Source: Dethiosulfatibacter aminovorans DSM 17477
GTDB taxonomy: Bacteria > Bacillota > Clostridia > Tissierellales > Dethiosulfatibacteraceae
DNA: 63,043 nt
Reading direction: 5' to 3'
Assembly (NCBI RefSeq): GCF_900142005.1
Contig: NZ_FQZL01000025.1
Span: 1 to 63,043 of the forward strand
Each line of letters begins with the position of its first letter. Position 1 is the stretch's first letter. The notes under the pieces are model-generated. The model did no database searches. It saw only the letters and a program-made list of their open reading frames with translations, and was not told the DNA's origin. Positions 50,712 to 59,475 of this stretch are shown here, piece by piece. The position numbers and the translations under genes are program-made.

Positions 50712-51272
50712 TCATTTTATATTATACTTGTTCATGGCAGAATCAACAGAATTTTCTATGATTTCATCAACTGCAAGAGCTGCATTTTTCACAGTATCAG
50801 TCAGCTGTTCTATTTCAGCTTCTGAAAATTTCTGCAAAACAAAGGATGCAAGATCCATTTGTTTGTTTCTGCCTATTCCCACTCTTATGCGGCTGAAGTC
50901 TTCAGTTTGAAGCTGGTATATTATCGACTTCATTCCATTATGGGTTCCGGCACTGCCGTTGGGCCTTATCCTAAGCTTACCAGGCGCCAAATCGATGTCG
51001 TCATATATGACTATGATATTTTCTGGATCTATCTTGTAGTATCTTGAAATATCAAGTACCGCAATTCCGCTTCTGTTCATGTAAGTAAGGGGCTTTGCCA
51101 ACAGGACCTTCTCTCCCTTTATCCTGTACTCGCCGTATACAGCATTAAACTTCATCTTATCAAGCTTTATATCCTTTTCAGAACAGATATAGTCAATTAC
51201 TTCGAATCCTATATTATGTCTGGTTCCGGCATATTGCTTGCCGGGATTCCCCAGACCGACTACCAAATACAT
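50712..51272 (-). CDS. pth: Peptidyl-tRNA hydrolase
   Basis: A 186-residue protein with the complete Pth N-terminal motif VVGLGNPGKQYAGTRHNIGFEVID (catalytic His in RHNIG), KPLTYMNRSG, and YDDIDLAPGKLRIRPNGSAGTHNGMKSI. It releases tRNA from peptidyl-tRNA in the cytoplasm. GAGG precedes the ATG. It lies ten bases after prs in the conserved glmU-prs-pth-mfd gene order of Firmicutes. Confidence 0.97.
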   Translation of the reverse strand: MYLVVGLGNPGKQYAGTRHNIGFEVIDYICSEKDIKLDKMKFNAVYGEYRIKGEKVLLAKPLTYMNRSGIAVLDISRYYKIDPENIIVIYDDIDLAPGKLRIRPNGSAGTHNGMKSIIYQLQTEDFSRIRVGIGRNKQMDLASFVLQKFSEAEIEQLTDTVKNAALAVDEIIENSVDSAMNKYNIK

Positions 51273-51281
51273 CTTTTCCTC

Positions 51282-52229
51282 TTACTCGAAAAGCTTGCTT
51301 ACAGACCTGTGCTCGGAAACTCTTTGGATAGCTTCTGCAATCAGAGGCGCAACACTTACCACTTTTATTTTGTCTATCTTTTTCTCTTCAGTTAAAGGAA
51401 TGGTATCAGTAATGATCAGCTCTTCTATTACGGAATTGTCTATTCTTTCTATTGCCGGCCCCGACAATACACCGTGTGTACAGCATGCATATACCTTCTC
51501 TGCACCAAAATCCTTAAGTACCTTGGCTGCTTTTGTAAGGGAACCAGCGGTATCTACTATATCGTCAATCAGAACAACATCCTTGCCCTTGATATCTCCA
51601 ACAACATTCATGACCTCTGACACGTTTGCCTTTTGTCTTCTTTTTTCAATTATTGCAAGAGGAAGATCAAGTATGGTTGCAAAGTTTCTGGCCCTTAAAA
51701 CTCCTCCAACGTCGGGAGATACAATTACTGTATTTGGAGTAACCCTTGGCTTTATGTATTTTGCAAGGATTGGCCCGCCAAGAAGCTGGTCAACAGGCAA
51801 ATTGAAGTATCCCTGAATCTGTCCGGCATGAAGGTCAATTGTAATCACCCTGTCTGCACCTGCTGCTGTTATCATATCGGCAACAAGCTTTGAAGTTATT
51901 GGATCTCTTGCCCTTGTCTTTCTATCCTGTCTTGCATATCCGTAATATGGTACTACGGCATTGATTCTTCCTGCTGATGCCCTTTTAAGAGCATCTATGT
52001 ATATAAGAAGCTCCATAAGGTTGTCGTTTACAGGCCCGCAGGTAGGCTGTATAACAAATACATCCGCACCTCTGACAGATTCCTTTATGTGCATTTGCAC
52101 TTCACCGTCACTGAATGTGTTGACTTCTGCATCACCCAGTGATATACCCATTTCCTTTACTACTTTTTTTGCAAGTTCAACATTTGCATTTCCTGTGAAA
52201 ACCTTGATTTCCGAAAATCCTGTATGCAT
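51282..52229 (-). CDS. prs: Ribose-phosphate pyrophosphokinase
   Basis: A 315-residue PRPP synthetase of the usual length. Class-I motifs are [29 protein letters not shown], the flexible loop, [20 protein letters not shown] (ribose-5-phosphate and metal site) and the PRPP loop [20 protein letters not shown]. It makes PRPP for purines, pyrimidines, His and Trp. AGGAGG lies eight bases before the ATG. It follows glmU by ten bases. A paralogous PRPP-binding fold also occurs in the purR product encoded upstream. Confidence 0.97.
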   Translation of the reverse strand: MHTGFSEIKVFTGNANVELAKKVVKEMGISLGDAEVNTFSDGEVQMHIKESVRGADVFVIQPTCGPVNDNLMELLIYIDALKRASAGRINAVVPYYGYARQDRKTRARDPITSKLVADMITAAGADRVITIDLHAGQIQGYFNLPVDQLLGGPILAKYIKPRVTPNTVIVSPDVGGVLRARNFATILDLPLAIIEKRRQKANVSEVMNVVGDIKGKDVVLIDDIVDTAGSLTKAAKVLKDFGAEKVYACCTHGVLSGPAIERIDNSVIEELIITDTIPLTEEKKIDKIKVVSVAPLIAEAIQRVSEHRSVSKLFE

Positions 52230-52238
52230 TTTTTCCTC

Positions 52239-53612
52239 CTACTTATACTTGTTTTTGGCTTTTCCGTTTTTATTTACCTGTCTCGCTCTTGCTATTGCAA
52301 GTGTTTCTTCTTCTACATTTTCAGTGATTGTAGACCCGCATGCAACATAAGCGCCTTCACTTATGGTGACTGGAGCTACAAGGTTTGAATTGCTTCCGAC
52401 AAAAGCGTTGTCCTCAATTATGGTCTTGTTCTTGTTTTTGCCGTCATAGTTTACAAATATGACTCCGCATCCTATATTTACATTTTTGCCCACTTCACCG
52501 TCGCCAAGATAAGCAAGGTGTGAAGCTTTGGATCCGTCGCCTATTTTAGAGTTCTTTACTTCCACAAAATCCCCGATTTTAACCCCGTCGCCCAATTCAG
52601 AACCTGGTCTTAAATAAGCAAAGGGTCCTACCGTAGTGCCGTTTCCAATTCTTGAACTAATTACCTTTGAATTGTCCACGCTGGTGCCTTTTCCTACAAA
52701 TGAATCAATTATTCTTGAATTTGGACCTATTATACTGTCCTCACCTATGGATGTAGTTCCTTCAAGAATTGTACCTGGATAAATAACTGTGTCTCTTTCT
52801 ATAGTAACCGATTCCTCGATGTAAGTACTCGAAGGGTCGATTATTGTAACACCGTTCAGCATATGTTCCTTGTTAATAAGGCTCTTTTTATATTCATTCA
52901 ATTCATGAAGCTGATACCTGTTGTTAACACCGCTTATTTCAACATTATCCCCGATTAGATATCCTCCGATTTTACAGCCCTTGTTTTTAAGTATTCCTAT
53001 GGCATCAGTCAAATAATACTCGTTCTGCGAATTGTCTGTGTCCAGATTCTTAAGAGCTTCCTTGAGACCACTGCCATTAAAACAATAAATACCGGAATTG
53101 ATTTCTTTAATCAGTTTTGTCTCTTCATCAGCATCCTTTTGTTCTACTATAAACGCAACCTGATCTTTTTCATCCCTTACAATTCTACCATATCCGAAAG
53201 GATTTTCAAATACAGCCGTAAGTACTGATGCCGAACATTTCTCGCGATTGTGGTATTCCATAAAGTCTCTGATGGTTTCTTCCCTTATCATGGGAACATC
53301 TCCGTTCAATACAATGACAGTATCGTCATCGCCAATATGTTTCTCTGCCTGCATAACTGCATACCCTGTACCGTATGGAAATCCCTCTCCAACAGGCTGT
53401 TCCTCAAAAATCACATCAGACTCATCAAGTGAATCCATGATCTTATCCCTACCGTGTCCCAAAATAAGGATTTTCTTGTCTATTCCAGCCTTGTCAGATG
53501 CATCAAGAACATATTTGACAAGTTCCTTTCCGCAAACCTTGTGCAGGACTTTGGGAAGCTTGGATTTCATTCTCGTGCCTTCGCCGGCAGCCAATATTAC
53601 TGATATATTCAT
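52239..53612 (-). CDS. glmU: Bifunctional UDP-GlcNAc pyrophosphorylase / GlcN-1-P acetyltransferase
   Basis: A 457-residue bifunctional enzyme. The uridyltransferase half has SVILAAGEGTRMKSKLPKV and NGDVPMIREETI. The left-handed beta-helix half has many hexapeptide repeats (SSTYIEESVTIERD, IGNGTTVGPFAYLRPGS) and the acetyl-CoA region VAPVTISEGAYVACGS. It makes UDP-GlcNAc for peptidoglycan. The ATG at 53612 has AGGAG upstream; the frame extends 33 bases further to a less likely ATG. First gene of the glmU-prs-pth-mfd block after the spoVG terminator. Confidence 0.97.
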   Translation of the reverse strand: MNISVILAAGEGTRMKSKLPKVLHKVCGKELVKYVLDASDKAGIDKKILILGHGRDKIMDSLDESDVIFEEQPVGEGFPYGTGYAVMQAEKHIGDDDTVIVLNGDVPMIREETIRDFMEYHNREKCSASVLTAVFENPFGYGRIVRDEKDQVAFIVEQKDADEETKLIKEINSGIYCFNGSGLKEALKNLDTDNSQNEYYLTDAIGILKNKGCKIGGYLIGDNVEISGVNNRYQLHELNEYKKSLINKEHMLNGVTIIDPSSTYIEESVTIERDTVIYPGTILEGTTSIGEDSIIGPNSRIIDSFVGKGTSVDNSKVISSRIGNGTTVGPFAYLRPGSELGDGVKIGDFVEVKNSKIGDGSKASHLAYLGDGEVGKNVNIGCGVIFVNYDGKNKNKTIIEDNAFVGSNSNLVAPVTISEGAYVACGSTITENVEEETLAIARARQVNKNGKAKNKYK

Positions 53613-53697
53613 TGCAATCTCCTGTATTTCCTTAATCCAAAACATATTATAATATTAATGGGAGGAAATAACAATAGTTCATATTATTTTTTTTACA

Positions 53698-53725
53698 ATA
53701 AAAAAGGGTCCATGGATAGACCCTT
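53698..53725 (-). terminator. Terminator of spoVG
   Basis: AAGGGTC/GACCCTT stem (53704-53710 with 53719-53725), followed on the minus strand by TTTTTA, 18 bases after the stop codon. Confidence 0.85.
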
Positions 53726-53743
53726 AGCGGATACTAATTATTA

Positions 53744-54013
53744 TTATTCCTCATCTTCCGCCTGCTTCTCTTCGTAAGCTTGAAATACTGATTCTTGAAT
53801 TAAACTTCTAGTTTGTGAATTTATCGGATGTGCAATATCCTTAAATTCACCATCTGGCATCTTTCTACTTGGCATTGCAATGAAAGGCCCATTTTGTCCT
53901 TCAATGATCTTGATGTCATGAACTACAAAACAGTCGTCAAAAGTGACAGAAACAATTGCTTTCATTTTCCCCTCAGAGTTGATTTTTCTGACTCTTACAT
54001 CTGTAATTTGCAT
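53744..54013 (-). CDS. spoVG: Septation/sporulation regulator SpoVG
   Basis: An 89-residue protein matching Spo[29 protein letters not shown], then [23 protein letters not shown] and the tail [18 protein letters not shown]. It binds nucleic acids and affects septation and gene expression in Firmicutes. The ATG at 54013 is used because GGAGGTGGG is placed before it; an earlier in-frame start gives a non-family extension. It has its own promoter and terminator. Confidence 0.95.
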   Translation of the reverse strand: MQITDVRVRKINSEGKMKAIVSVTFDDCFVVHDIKIIEGQNGPFIAMPSRKMPDGEFKDIAHPINSQTRSLIQESVFQAYEEKQAEDEE

Positions 54014-54053
54014 GGTTTCCCACCTCCGGAATATTATGTCCAAACATATTAAT

Positions 54054-54082
54054 ATTTTACTACAAATTTAATAAAAATGCAA
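54054..54082 (-). promoter_or_regulatory. Promoter of spoVG
   Basis: TTGCAT and TAAAAT on the minus strand with a 17-base spacer, about 40 bases before the start codon. A sigma-A-type promoter; no sigma-H-type match stands out. Confidence 0.6.
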
Positions 54083-54110
54083 AAATCTTTATTTATTTAT
54101 TGTTTTTTTC

Positions 54111-54938
54111 TCAAATATCCGTGTTTTCCTGATCGTAGGGCCTGATTTTTATTGCCTTTTCAATCTCATCCACACCTTCAAGTACCAGAAGGGTATTATA
54201 ATCCTTAACCAGTTTATCCTTGTGCTCCGCAGTAGAAATAACGACCGATACGCCAACCACTTCTGCGTTGAACTCTGCCATCAGATCTATCATTCCTTTT
54301 GCCGTTCCTCCACCTTTCATGAAGTCATCAACCACAAGAACCTTGGATCCTTCCTTTACAGCCCTTCTTGAAAGAGTCATGGATTCAATCTTTCTGGTTG
54401 AACCCGAAACATAATTTATACTGAGGGTAGACCCTTCTGTAACCTTGCTGTTACGCCTTATTACAGCAAGCGGAACATCAAGCTCCCTTGCAGTCATAAG
54501 TGCCACAGGTATTCCCTTTGTCTCCACAGTCACCACATAATCTATTTCTTTGCTGGAATATTTTGAAGCAATGATTTTTGCTATATTGGACGAATAATAT
54601 GGTGAATTGAAAATATCCGTCATATAGATATATCCTCCCGGTATTATTCTATTGGGATTTGAAAACGCAAGACAAAGTTCGCTTAAAAGTCCTGCCGTAT
54701 CCTGTTCACTTAGACTGGGAATGTATATTACACCGCCTGCAGCTCCTGCAATAGTTTCAATCCTTCCAAATCCGAGATCGGACACCAGTTCCCTGACTAT
54801 TACAATATCCTCGCTTATAGTTGATTTTGCAGCATTGAACAACTCCGAAAAATAATTATATGAAAACACATGGTTTGGTCTTTCAGTGAAAATTTTCATA
54901 AGAGCGCCTACTCTTTGATTCCTTTTATACTTCTTCAT
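54111..54938 (-). CDS. purR: Purine operon repressor PurR (Bacillus type)
   Basis: A 275-residue protein with an N-terminal winged-helix DNA-binding domain (KRNQRVGALMKIFTERPNHV and STISEDIVIVRELVSDLG) and a C-terminal phosphoribosyltransferase-fold domain with the PRPP motif VLVVDDFMKGGGTAKGM. It is not an enzyme in the known homolog; PRPP binding relieves repression of purine genes. The ATG at 54938 follows AGGAG; a 72-base longer frame has no ribosome site. It precedes spoVG as in Bacillus and Clostridium. No PurBox can be shown upstream by eye. Confidence 0.95.
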   Translation of the reverse strand: MKKYKRNQRVGALMKIFTERPNHVFSYNYFSELFNAAKSTISEDIVIVRELVSDLGFGRIETIAGAAGGVIYIPSLSEQDTAGLLSELCLAFSNPNRIIPGGYIYMTDIFNSPYYSSNIAKIIASKYSSKEIDYVVTVETKGIPVALMTARELDVPLAVIRRNSKVTEGSTLSINYVSGSTRKIESMTLSRRAVKEGSKVLVVDDFMKGGGTAKGMIDLMAEFNAEVVGVSVVISTAEHKDKLVKDYNTLLVLEGVDEIEKAIKIRPYDQENTDI

Positions 54939-55168
54939 TAATTCACTCCTTGACGAATATTTATATCTATTATACATATAAAATTCGTGAATCACAAGAT
55001 TATATTTCATAATTTTACAATTTTATTCAAATTAAGCTTTGATTTGCTAGTAATTTGACTCATATTATCTTTTAGCACTTAAGCCTTTATAATGATACAA
55101 TTTATTGATATAATAATTAGAATACATTCATTGCATCTTGAATGAATAACAAAAAGGATGATAATCAT

Positions 55169-56524
55169 ATGAAAAACTACAAATATATACATTTCATCGG
55201 CATTGGCGGAATAAGCATGAGCGGCCTGGCTGAAATCATGTTGAACAAAGGCTGCAGAGTATCAGGCTCCGACATCAATGAAACAAACCTGACTGAGCAC
55301 CTTGAAAGCCTCGGTGCAACAATACAAAAAGACCATGATGGCAAGATTATCGACAACCAGGACCTGGTAGTGTTTACCGCTGCAGTAAACAGCGAAAACC
55401 CTGAATACAAAAGATCGGAAGAACTCGGAATCAAGCTTCTTGAAAGAGCCGACTTCCTGGGAGAGCTCATGCATGACTACAACAGTCCAGTAGCCATTTC
55501 CGGAACCCACGGCAAGACAACGACTACGGGATTCATGTCAAGTATTCTTCTAAAGGAAAACTCTGACCCCACAATACTGATAGGAGGAGAATACGACCTC
55601 ATAAATGGTAATATCAGAATAGGAAACGACGAAACGCTTCTTACCGAGGCCTGCGAATACAAGAGAAGCTTTGTGAAGTTCAACCCGCTCTATGGAGTTG
55701 TACTGAACATAGAAGAGGACCACTTGGATTATTACAAGGATATTGATGATATAAAGTCCGCTTTTCTTGAATTCGGATCTAAAATACCATCCAATGGATA
55801 CCTTATATACAACAGCGACTGTAAAAATTCAGAACACCTGTTTGAAGATTTGTCGTGCAGTCTCAGAACCTTTGGAATAAAAAACAAGGCAGACATATGG
55901 GCGGACAATATAACCTACTCTCCCTATCCGTCTTACGACCTTCATATTGATAATTCTTTAATATCAAGAATTTCACTGAAAGTCCCAGGAGAACACAATC
56001 TATACAATTCACTGGCTGCCATAGCCTGTGCCCATGCAATGGAAATTGAAGTTTCACATATTGTTGAAGGCATTGAATTTTTCACCGGAACAAAAAGAAG
56101 ATTTCAGTTTAAGGGCGTACTAAACGGTGCAACTGTAATAGATGATTATGCACACCATCCAACTGAAATAAAAACGACTCTCAAAACAGCCAGAAAAATG
56201 ACCGACAAAAAGATTTTATGTGTATTCCAACCTCATACCTACACCAGGACTTCCTCATTACTGAAAGAATTCTCAGAATCATTCTCAGATGCCGATACAG
56301 TTCTGGTAGTGGATATATATGCAGCAAGGGAGAAGGATCTTGGTGTAGTTCATTCAAGAGACCTTGCAGATGGCATCGTAAAAAGCGGGACTGAAGCAAT
56401 ATACTGCAATTCCTTTGATGCAGCCGAAAAATACTTCAAGGAATATGCCTCCGAAGGCGATATAATACTGACAATGGGAGCTGGTAATGTACATGAAATA
56501 GGTGAAAATATTACAAATATTTAA
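55169..56524 (+). CDS. murC: UDP-N-acetylmuramate--L-alanine ligase
   Basis: A 451-residue Mur ligase. The N-terminal uridine-binding motif is HFIGIGGISMSGLAEIM; the ATP P-loop is SGTHGKTTTTGFMSSI; the third domain contains DDYAHHPTEIKTTL and FQPHTYTRTSSLLKEF. It adds L-Ala to UDP-MurNAc in peptidoglycan synthesis. The start at 55169 is chosen by the AAAGGATG site upstream; an ATG 27 bases upstream has no ribosome site. Divergent from purR, and convergent with hutH downstream. Confidence 0.97.
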   Translation: MKNYKYIHFIGIGGISMSGLAEIMLNKGCRVSGSDINETNLTEHLESLGATIQKDHDGKIIDNQDLVVFTAAVNSENPEYKRSEELGIKLLERADFLGELMHDYNSPVAISGTHGKTTTTGFMSSILLKENSDPTILIGGEYDLINGNIRIGNDETLLTEACEYKRSFVKFNPLYGVVLNIEEDHLDYYKDIDDIKSAFLEFGSKIPSNGYLIYNSDCKNSEHLFEDLSCSLRTFGIKNKADIWADNITYSPYPSYDLHIDNSLISRISLKVPGEHNLYNSLAAIACAHAMEIEVSHIVEGIEFFTGTKRRFQFKGVLNGATVIDDYAHHPTEIKTTLKTARKMTDKKILCVFQPHTYTRTSSLLKEFSESFSDADTVLVVDIYAAREKDLGVVHSRDLADGIVKSGTEAIYCNSFDAAEKYFKEYASEGDIILTMGAGNVHEIGENITNI

Positions 56525-56602
56525 CATTTAATCTGTTTCAATTTTACCCCTGTGGGTATATTAATACTGACAATGTCCCCACTCCCCCTATCTGGCAGTC
56601 AA

Positions 56603-56650
56603 CCGGATAGGAAAAGAAAGCTCCCTATCCGGAAGCTTTCTTTGCTTTTT
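56603..56650 (+). terminator. Terminator region of murC with competing hairpins
   Basis: A terminator stem, arms 56613-56622 and 56634-56643, followed by GCTTTTTG. Its loop contains CCTATCCGG (56624-56632), which is also complementary to CCGGATAGG at 56603-56611, so a second hairpin excludes the first. A near copy of the loop sequence occurs at 56586-56594. Confidence 0.65.
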
Positions 56651-56671
56651 GCCTATATCTATTTGTTACAG

Positions 56672-58192
56672 TTACATCTCTAAACTTACAGCTCTTTCAA
56701 TTTCAGAAAGCATTTCTTCCGATATCAACAGCTCTTCACATTTGTTGATATCTTCAAACAGCTCCCTGTCCTCTTCAAGTTTTTCAACCTTGCTTCTCAA
56801 CATGTTGTAGGCAATTTCAGTAGCCGTACCCAGTTTTTTCTTTCCTCTAAGATCTATGGCCTGGCAAGCGCACATCATTTCCATAGCTATTACCCTTCTT
56901 GCATTTTTCATGATTTCCCTTGCTTTTCTCGCTCCTATGGTACCCATGGATACATGGTCTTCCTGGTTTGCTGAAGAAGGAATGCTGTCAACACTTGACG
57001 GATGAGCAAGAACCTTGTTTTCTGATACCAGCGCTGCTGCAGAATATTGAACTATCATAAATCCCGAGTTCAATCCGCCATTTTCTACAAGAAAAGCCGG
57101 AAGTCCGCTCAATGCTGGATTTACAAGTCTTTCAAGTCTTCTTTCCGAAACATTCGCAAGCTCTGCAAGGGCTATGGACATGAAATCGAAGCTTAGTGCC
57201 ATCGGTTGTCCATGGAAGTTTCCACCGGAAATACCAGTTTCTTCAAATATTATTGGATTGTCTGTTACTGAATTCATTTCAATATTGACTCTTTCCTCGA
57301 TATAATTCAAGGCATCCTTGCTGGCCCCATGAATCTGTGGAGTACATCTCAATGAATATGCGTCCTGAACCCTAATATCTCCCTGTTCAGTAGTCATCTC
57401 GCTTCCTTCAAGAATCCTGAGCATATTGGCAGCTGTAGTCAACTGTCCCTTGTGAGGTCTTACAAGATGAGCCCTTTCATCCAGTGCAGTCGTTATACCA
57501 TTCATAGCTTCAAAAGTAAGCGCTGCTGATACATCTGCAAGTTTTGCAAGATTTATTCCGTCATAAATTGTCAATGCTCCTACTGATGTCATTGCCTGCG
57601 TTCCATTGATAAGTGCCAGCCCTTCTTTCGATACTAGTTCAACAGGCTTGATTCCAGCCTTTTTCATCGCTTCTTCTCCGGATATGACCTCTCCCATGTA
57701 TTCTGCTTTTCCAAGCCCTATCAAAGGAAGAACCATATGAGCAAGTGGTGCAAGGTCTCCGCTGGCTCCCAGCGAACCCTTTTCAGGAATTACAGGGTGA
57801 ATGCCCTTGTTAAGCATTTCAATCATGGTTTCAACAGTAGATAGTCTTATTCCCGAAAATCCCTTGGCATGAGTATTTGCTCTAAGAAGCATCATTCCTC
57901 TAACTGCATCCCTGTCCAGAGGATTTCCTGCTCCAACTGCATGTGTGATAATAAGATTCTTCTGAAGAAGAACTGCTTCTTCCTGAGTAATGTTAACGTC
58001 GCTGAATTTTCCAAATCCAGTAGTAATTCCGTAGATTGTTTTACCGCTTTCAACGAATCTGTCAACCTTTTTCCTTGATTCGATTATATTTTGTCTTGCC
58101 TCTTCACTCAATTCAACTTTGTAGTCTTCCCTGCATACCTGTATAAACTCTTTTAATGTCAAGCTTGACCCATCAATGATTACCTTTTTCAT
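56672..58192 (-). CDS. hutH: Histidine ammonia-lyase
   Basis: A 506-residue enzyme of the aromatic amino-acid lyase family. The MIO-forming triad ASG is in GSLGASGDLAPLAHM; further family motifs are NGTQAMTSVGAL, TDNPIIFEETGISGGNFHGQPMAL and the Tyr loop YGITTGFGKFSDVNI. HutH converts histidine to urocanate and ammonia. The ATG at 58192 is preceded by AAGGAG and gives the family-length start MKKVIIDGSSLT. A second in-frame ATG at 58249, also with a good site (GGAGG), would add 19 residues. No other hut genes are nearby, so urocanate must be handled elsewhere. A leader hairpin and promoter precede it. Confidence 0.93.
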   Translation of the reverse strand: MKKVIIDGSSLTLKEFIQVCREDYKVELSEEARQNIIESRKKVDRFVESGKTIYGITTGFGKFSDVNITQEEAVLLQKNLIITHAVGAGNPLDRDAVRGMMLLRANTHAKGFSGIRLSTVETMIEMLNKGIHPVIPEKGSLGASGDLAPLAHMVLPLIGLGKAEYMGEVISGEEAMKKAGIKPVELVSKEGLALINGTQAMTSVGALTIYDGINLAKLADVSAALTFEAMNGITTALDERAHLVRPHKGQLTTAANMLRILEGSEMTTEQGDIRVQDAYSLRCTPQIHGASKDALNYIEERVNIEMNSVTDNPIIFEETGISGGNFHGQPMALSFDFMSIALAELANVSERRLERLVNPALSGLPAFLVENGGLNSGFMIVQYSAAALVSENKVLAHPSSVDSIPSSANQEDHVSMGTIGARKAREIMKNARRVIAMEMMCACQAIDLRGKKKLGTATEIAYNMLRSKVEKLEEDRELFEDINKCEELLISEEMLSEIERAVSLEM

Positions 58193-58262
58193 AACATTCT
58201 CCTTTCCTTTACCAACTGCATTCATCTCGTCCAAAATCATTTTACTCATATCCTTCTCCTCC

Positions 58263-58311
58263 AAAAAAAATTAAAGGCAAACCAGAACTATCATATAGTT
58301 CTGATTTGCCT
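58263..58311 (-). promoter_or_regulatory. Leader terminator/attenuator of hutH
   Basis: A long stem (58275-58291 with 58295-58311, two mismatches) followed on the minus strand by TTAATTTTTTTT and directly by the hutH ribosome site. It lies between promoter and gene, so it would stop transcription of hutH unless overridden. Confidence 0.7.
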
Positions 58312-58352
58312 CCTGTTATCTATTGTCTTTAGGCACTTATTTAATTATCTAA

Positions 58353-58381
58353 AGTCTATCATATGTTTCTATTCATGTCAA
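58353..58381 (-). promoter_or_regulatory. Promoter of hutH
   Basis: TTGACA and TAGACT on the minus strand separated by 17 bases, giving a start near 58346 and a leader of about 100-150 bases that contains the terminator hairpin. Confidence 0.7.
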
Positions 58382-58458
58382 GAAAACATCTTAGATTTAC
58401 TACATTATCCGTGTAGTCTAATATTAATCATTCGCATTTGACTTTTCAAGCTGAAAGA

Positions 58459-58480
58459 GGGCTGCATAAAAACGCAGCCC
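58459..58480 (-). terminator. Terminator of the TIM-barrel isomerase gene
   Basis: GGGCTGC/GCAGCCC stem with an eight-base loop, followed on the minus strand by TCTTTC, 16 bases after the stop codon. Confidence 0.65.
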
Positions 58481-58496
58481 CATAGAGAAAAGTAAT

Positions 58497-59390
58497 CTAT
58501 TTTCCTATTCCAAGAACTTCTCTTGCATATTTAATGCTTTTTATACATGCATCCATTTCCTTTTGACGTGCCGCTTCCAAAGAATCATCACCCATGTCCC
58601 ATTCAATTTCAAAAGTTATTCTATCGGTAGGTGAATTTTCTTCTATTGTCTTTAATGTCTTAAAGCAATCAATGTCGCCATCTCCCAGTGCTACCCCATG
58701 GAATCTGATGCCAAACTGATCCCTGTCAAGTTTATGATCGCAAAAATGATTTACAAAAGCATATGGAGCAAGTTTTTCAACCGCACTTACAGGATCTTCA
58801 AGCACGCCCATGGAATTAACAGTATCAACGCACGCACCGACCAAAGGATGATTGATTTTTTCAATCAGCCAAATAACTTCATCGGCATATGTCTCAGTGT
58901 GATTTTCCAAGGCAAGCTTGACTCCTGTTTCTTCAATCAAAGGAATGGCATCCATTATTTCATCGTATATGCCACACAGTTGTGTCATTACAGTTGGATG
59001 AAAACAACTGCCGTAGAGTGGACGTGGACGACGAACATCCAAACTCACTTTTCCTATGTCGGCACCAATCTTTTCAGCTATGCGGATTCCATCTTCAATG
59101 CTGTCTGTCAGCCTTGAATCAAATTCTTCATTCAATGAAAAATTATACTCGAGATAAAGACCATGCTCTTCAGCTGCATCACGGACTTCTTTTAATCGTT
59201 TATCATCCTTGCTCTCCAGGTCACAGCCTGTGATATGCAGTCCATCCAGTCCCCATTCAACCGCCATGTCCATCAATTGCATAAGATTAATTTCCTTGGG
59301 ACGCGGCTCTGCAACTATACCCCAGTTTTGACCAAGTCCCCAAAGATGAAGCGTGTACGTGTGCAAACCAAGTTTCATTTTTTTATTCAT
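58497..59390 (-). CDS. Sugar phosphate isomerase/epimerase-like TIM-barrel protein
   Basis: A 297-residue protein of the xylose-isomerase-like (AP endonuclease 2) TIM-barrel family. The metal-ligand pattern is visible: the Glu in VKLALENHTETYADE, the Asp in ACVDTVNSMG, His residues in FVNHFCDHKLD, and the Glu in ITFEIEWDMGDD. Such enzymes isomerise or epimerise sugars, inositols or related polyols. It lies 85 bases downstream of a BCCT carrier and MttB pair and probably belongs to the same transcript; its role there is unknown and may concern breakdown of a product. AGGAGG precedes the ATG. Confidence 0.8.
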   Translation of the reverse strand: MNKKMKLGLHTYTLHLWGLGQNWGIVAEPRPKEINLMQLMDMAVEWGLDGLHITGCDLESKDDKRLKEVRDAAEEHGLYLEYNFSLNEEFDSRLTDSIEDGIRIAEKIGADIGKVSLDVRRPRPLYGSCFHPTVMTQLCGIYDEIMDAIPLIEETGVKLALENHTETYADEVIWLIEKINHPLVGACVDTVNSMGVLEDPVSAVEKLAPYAFVNHFCDHKLDRDQFGIRFHGVALGDGDIDCFKTLKTIEENSPTDRITFEIEWDMGDDSLEAARQKEMDACIKSIKYAREVLGIGK

Positions 59391-59427
59391 TTCAATTCCT
59401 CCTATTTTAGTATAAATTTTATTATTT

Positions 59428-59449
59428 ATATCAATATAAATATTGATAT
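59428..59449. repeat. AT-rich inverted repeat with short ATATTGAT repeats
   Basis: Perfect ATATCAATAT/ATATTGATAT arms around AA, followed by further tandem copies of ATTGAT up to 59460. It lies in the 85-base gap between the BCCT carrier and the isomerase gene; it may be an operator or a weak hairpin. Confidence 0.5.
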
Positions 59450-59475
59450 TGATATTGATTTCTTATTGTCTCAAA

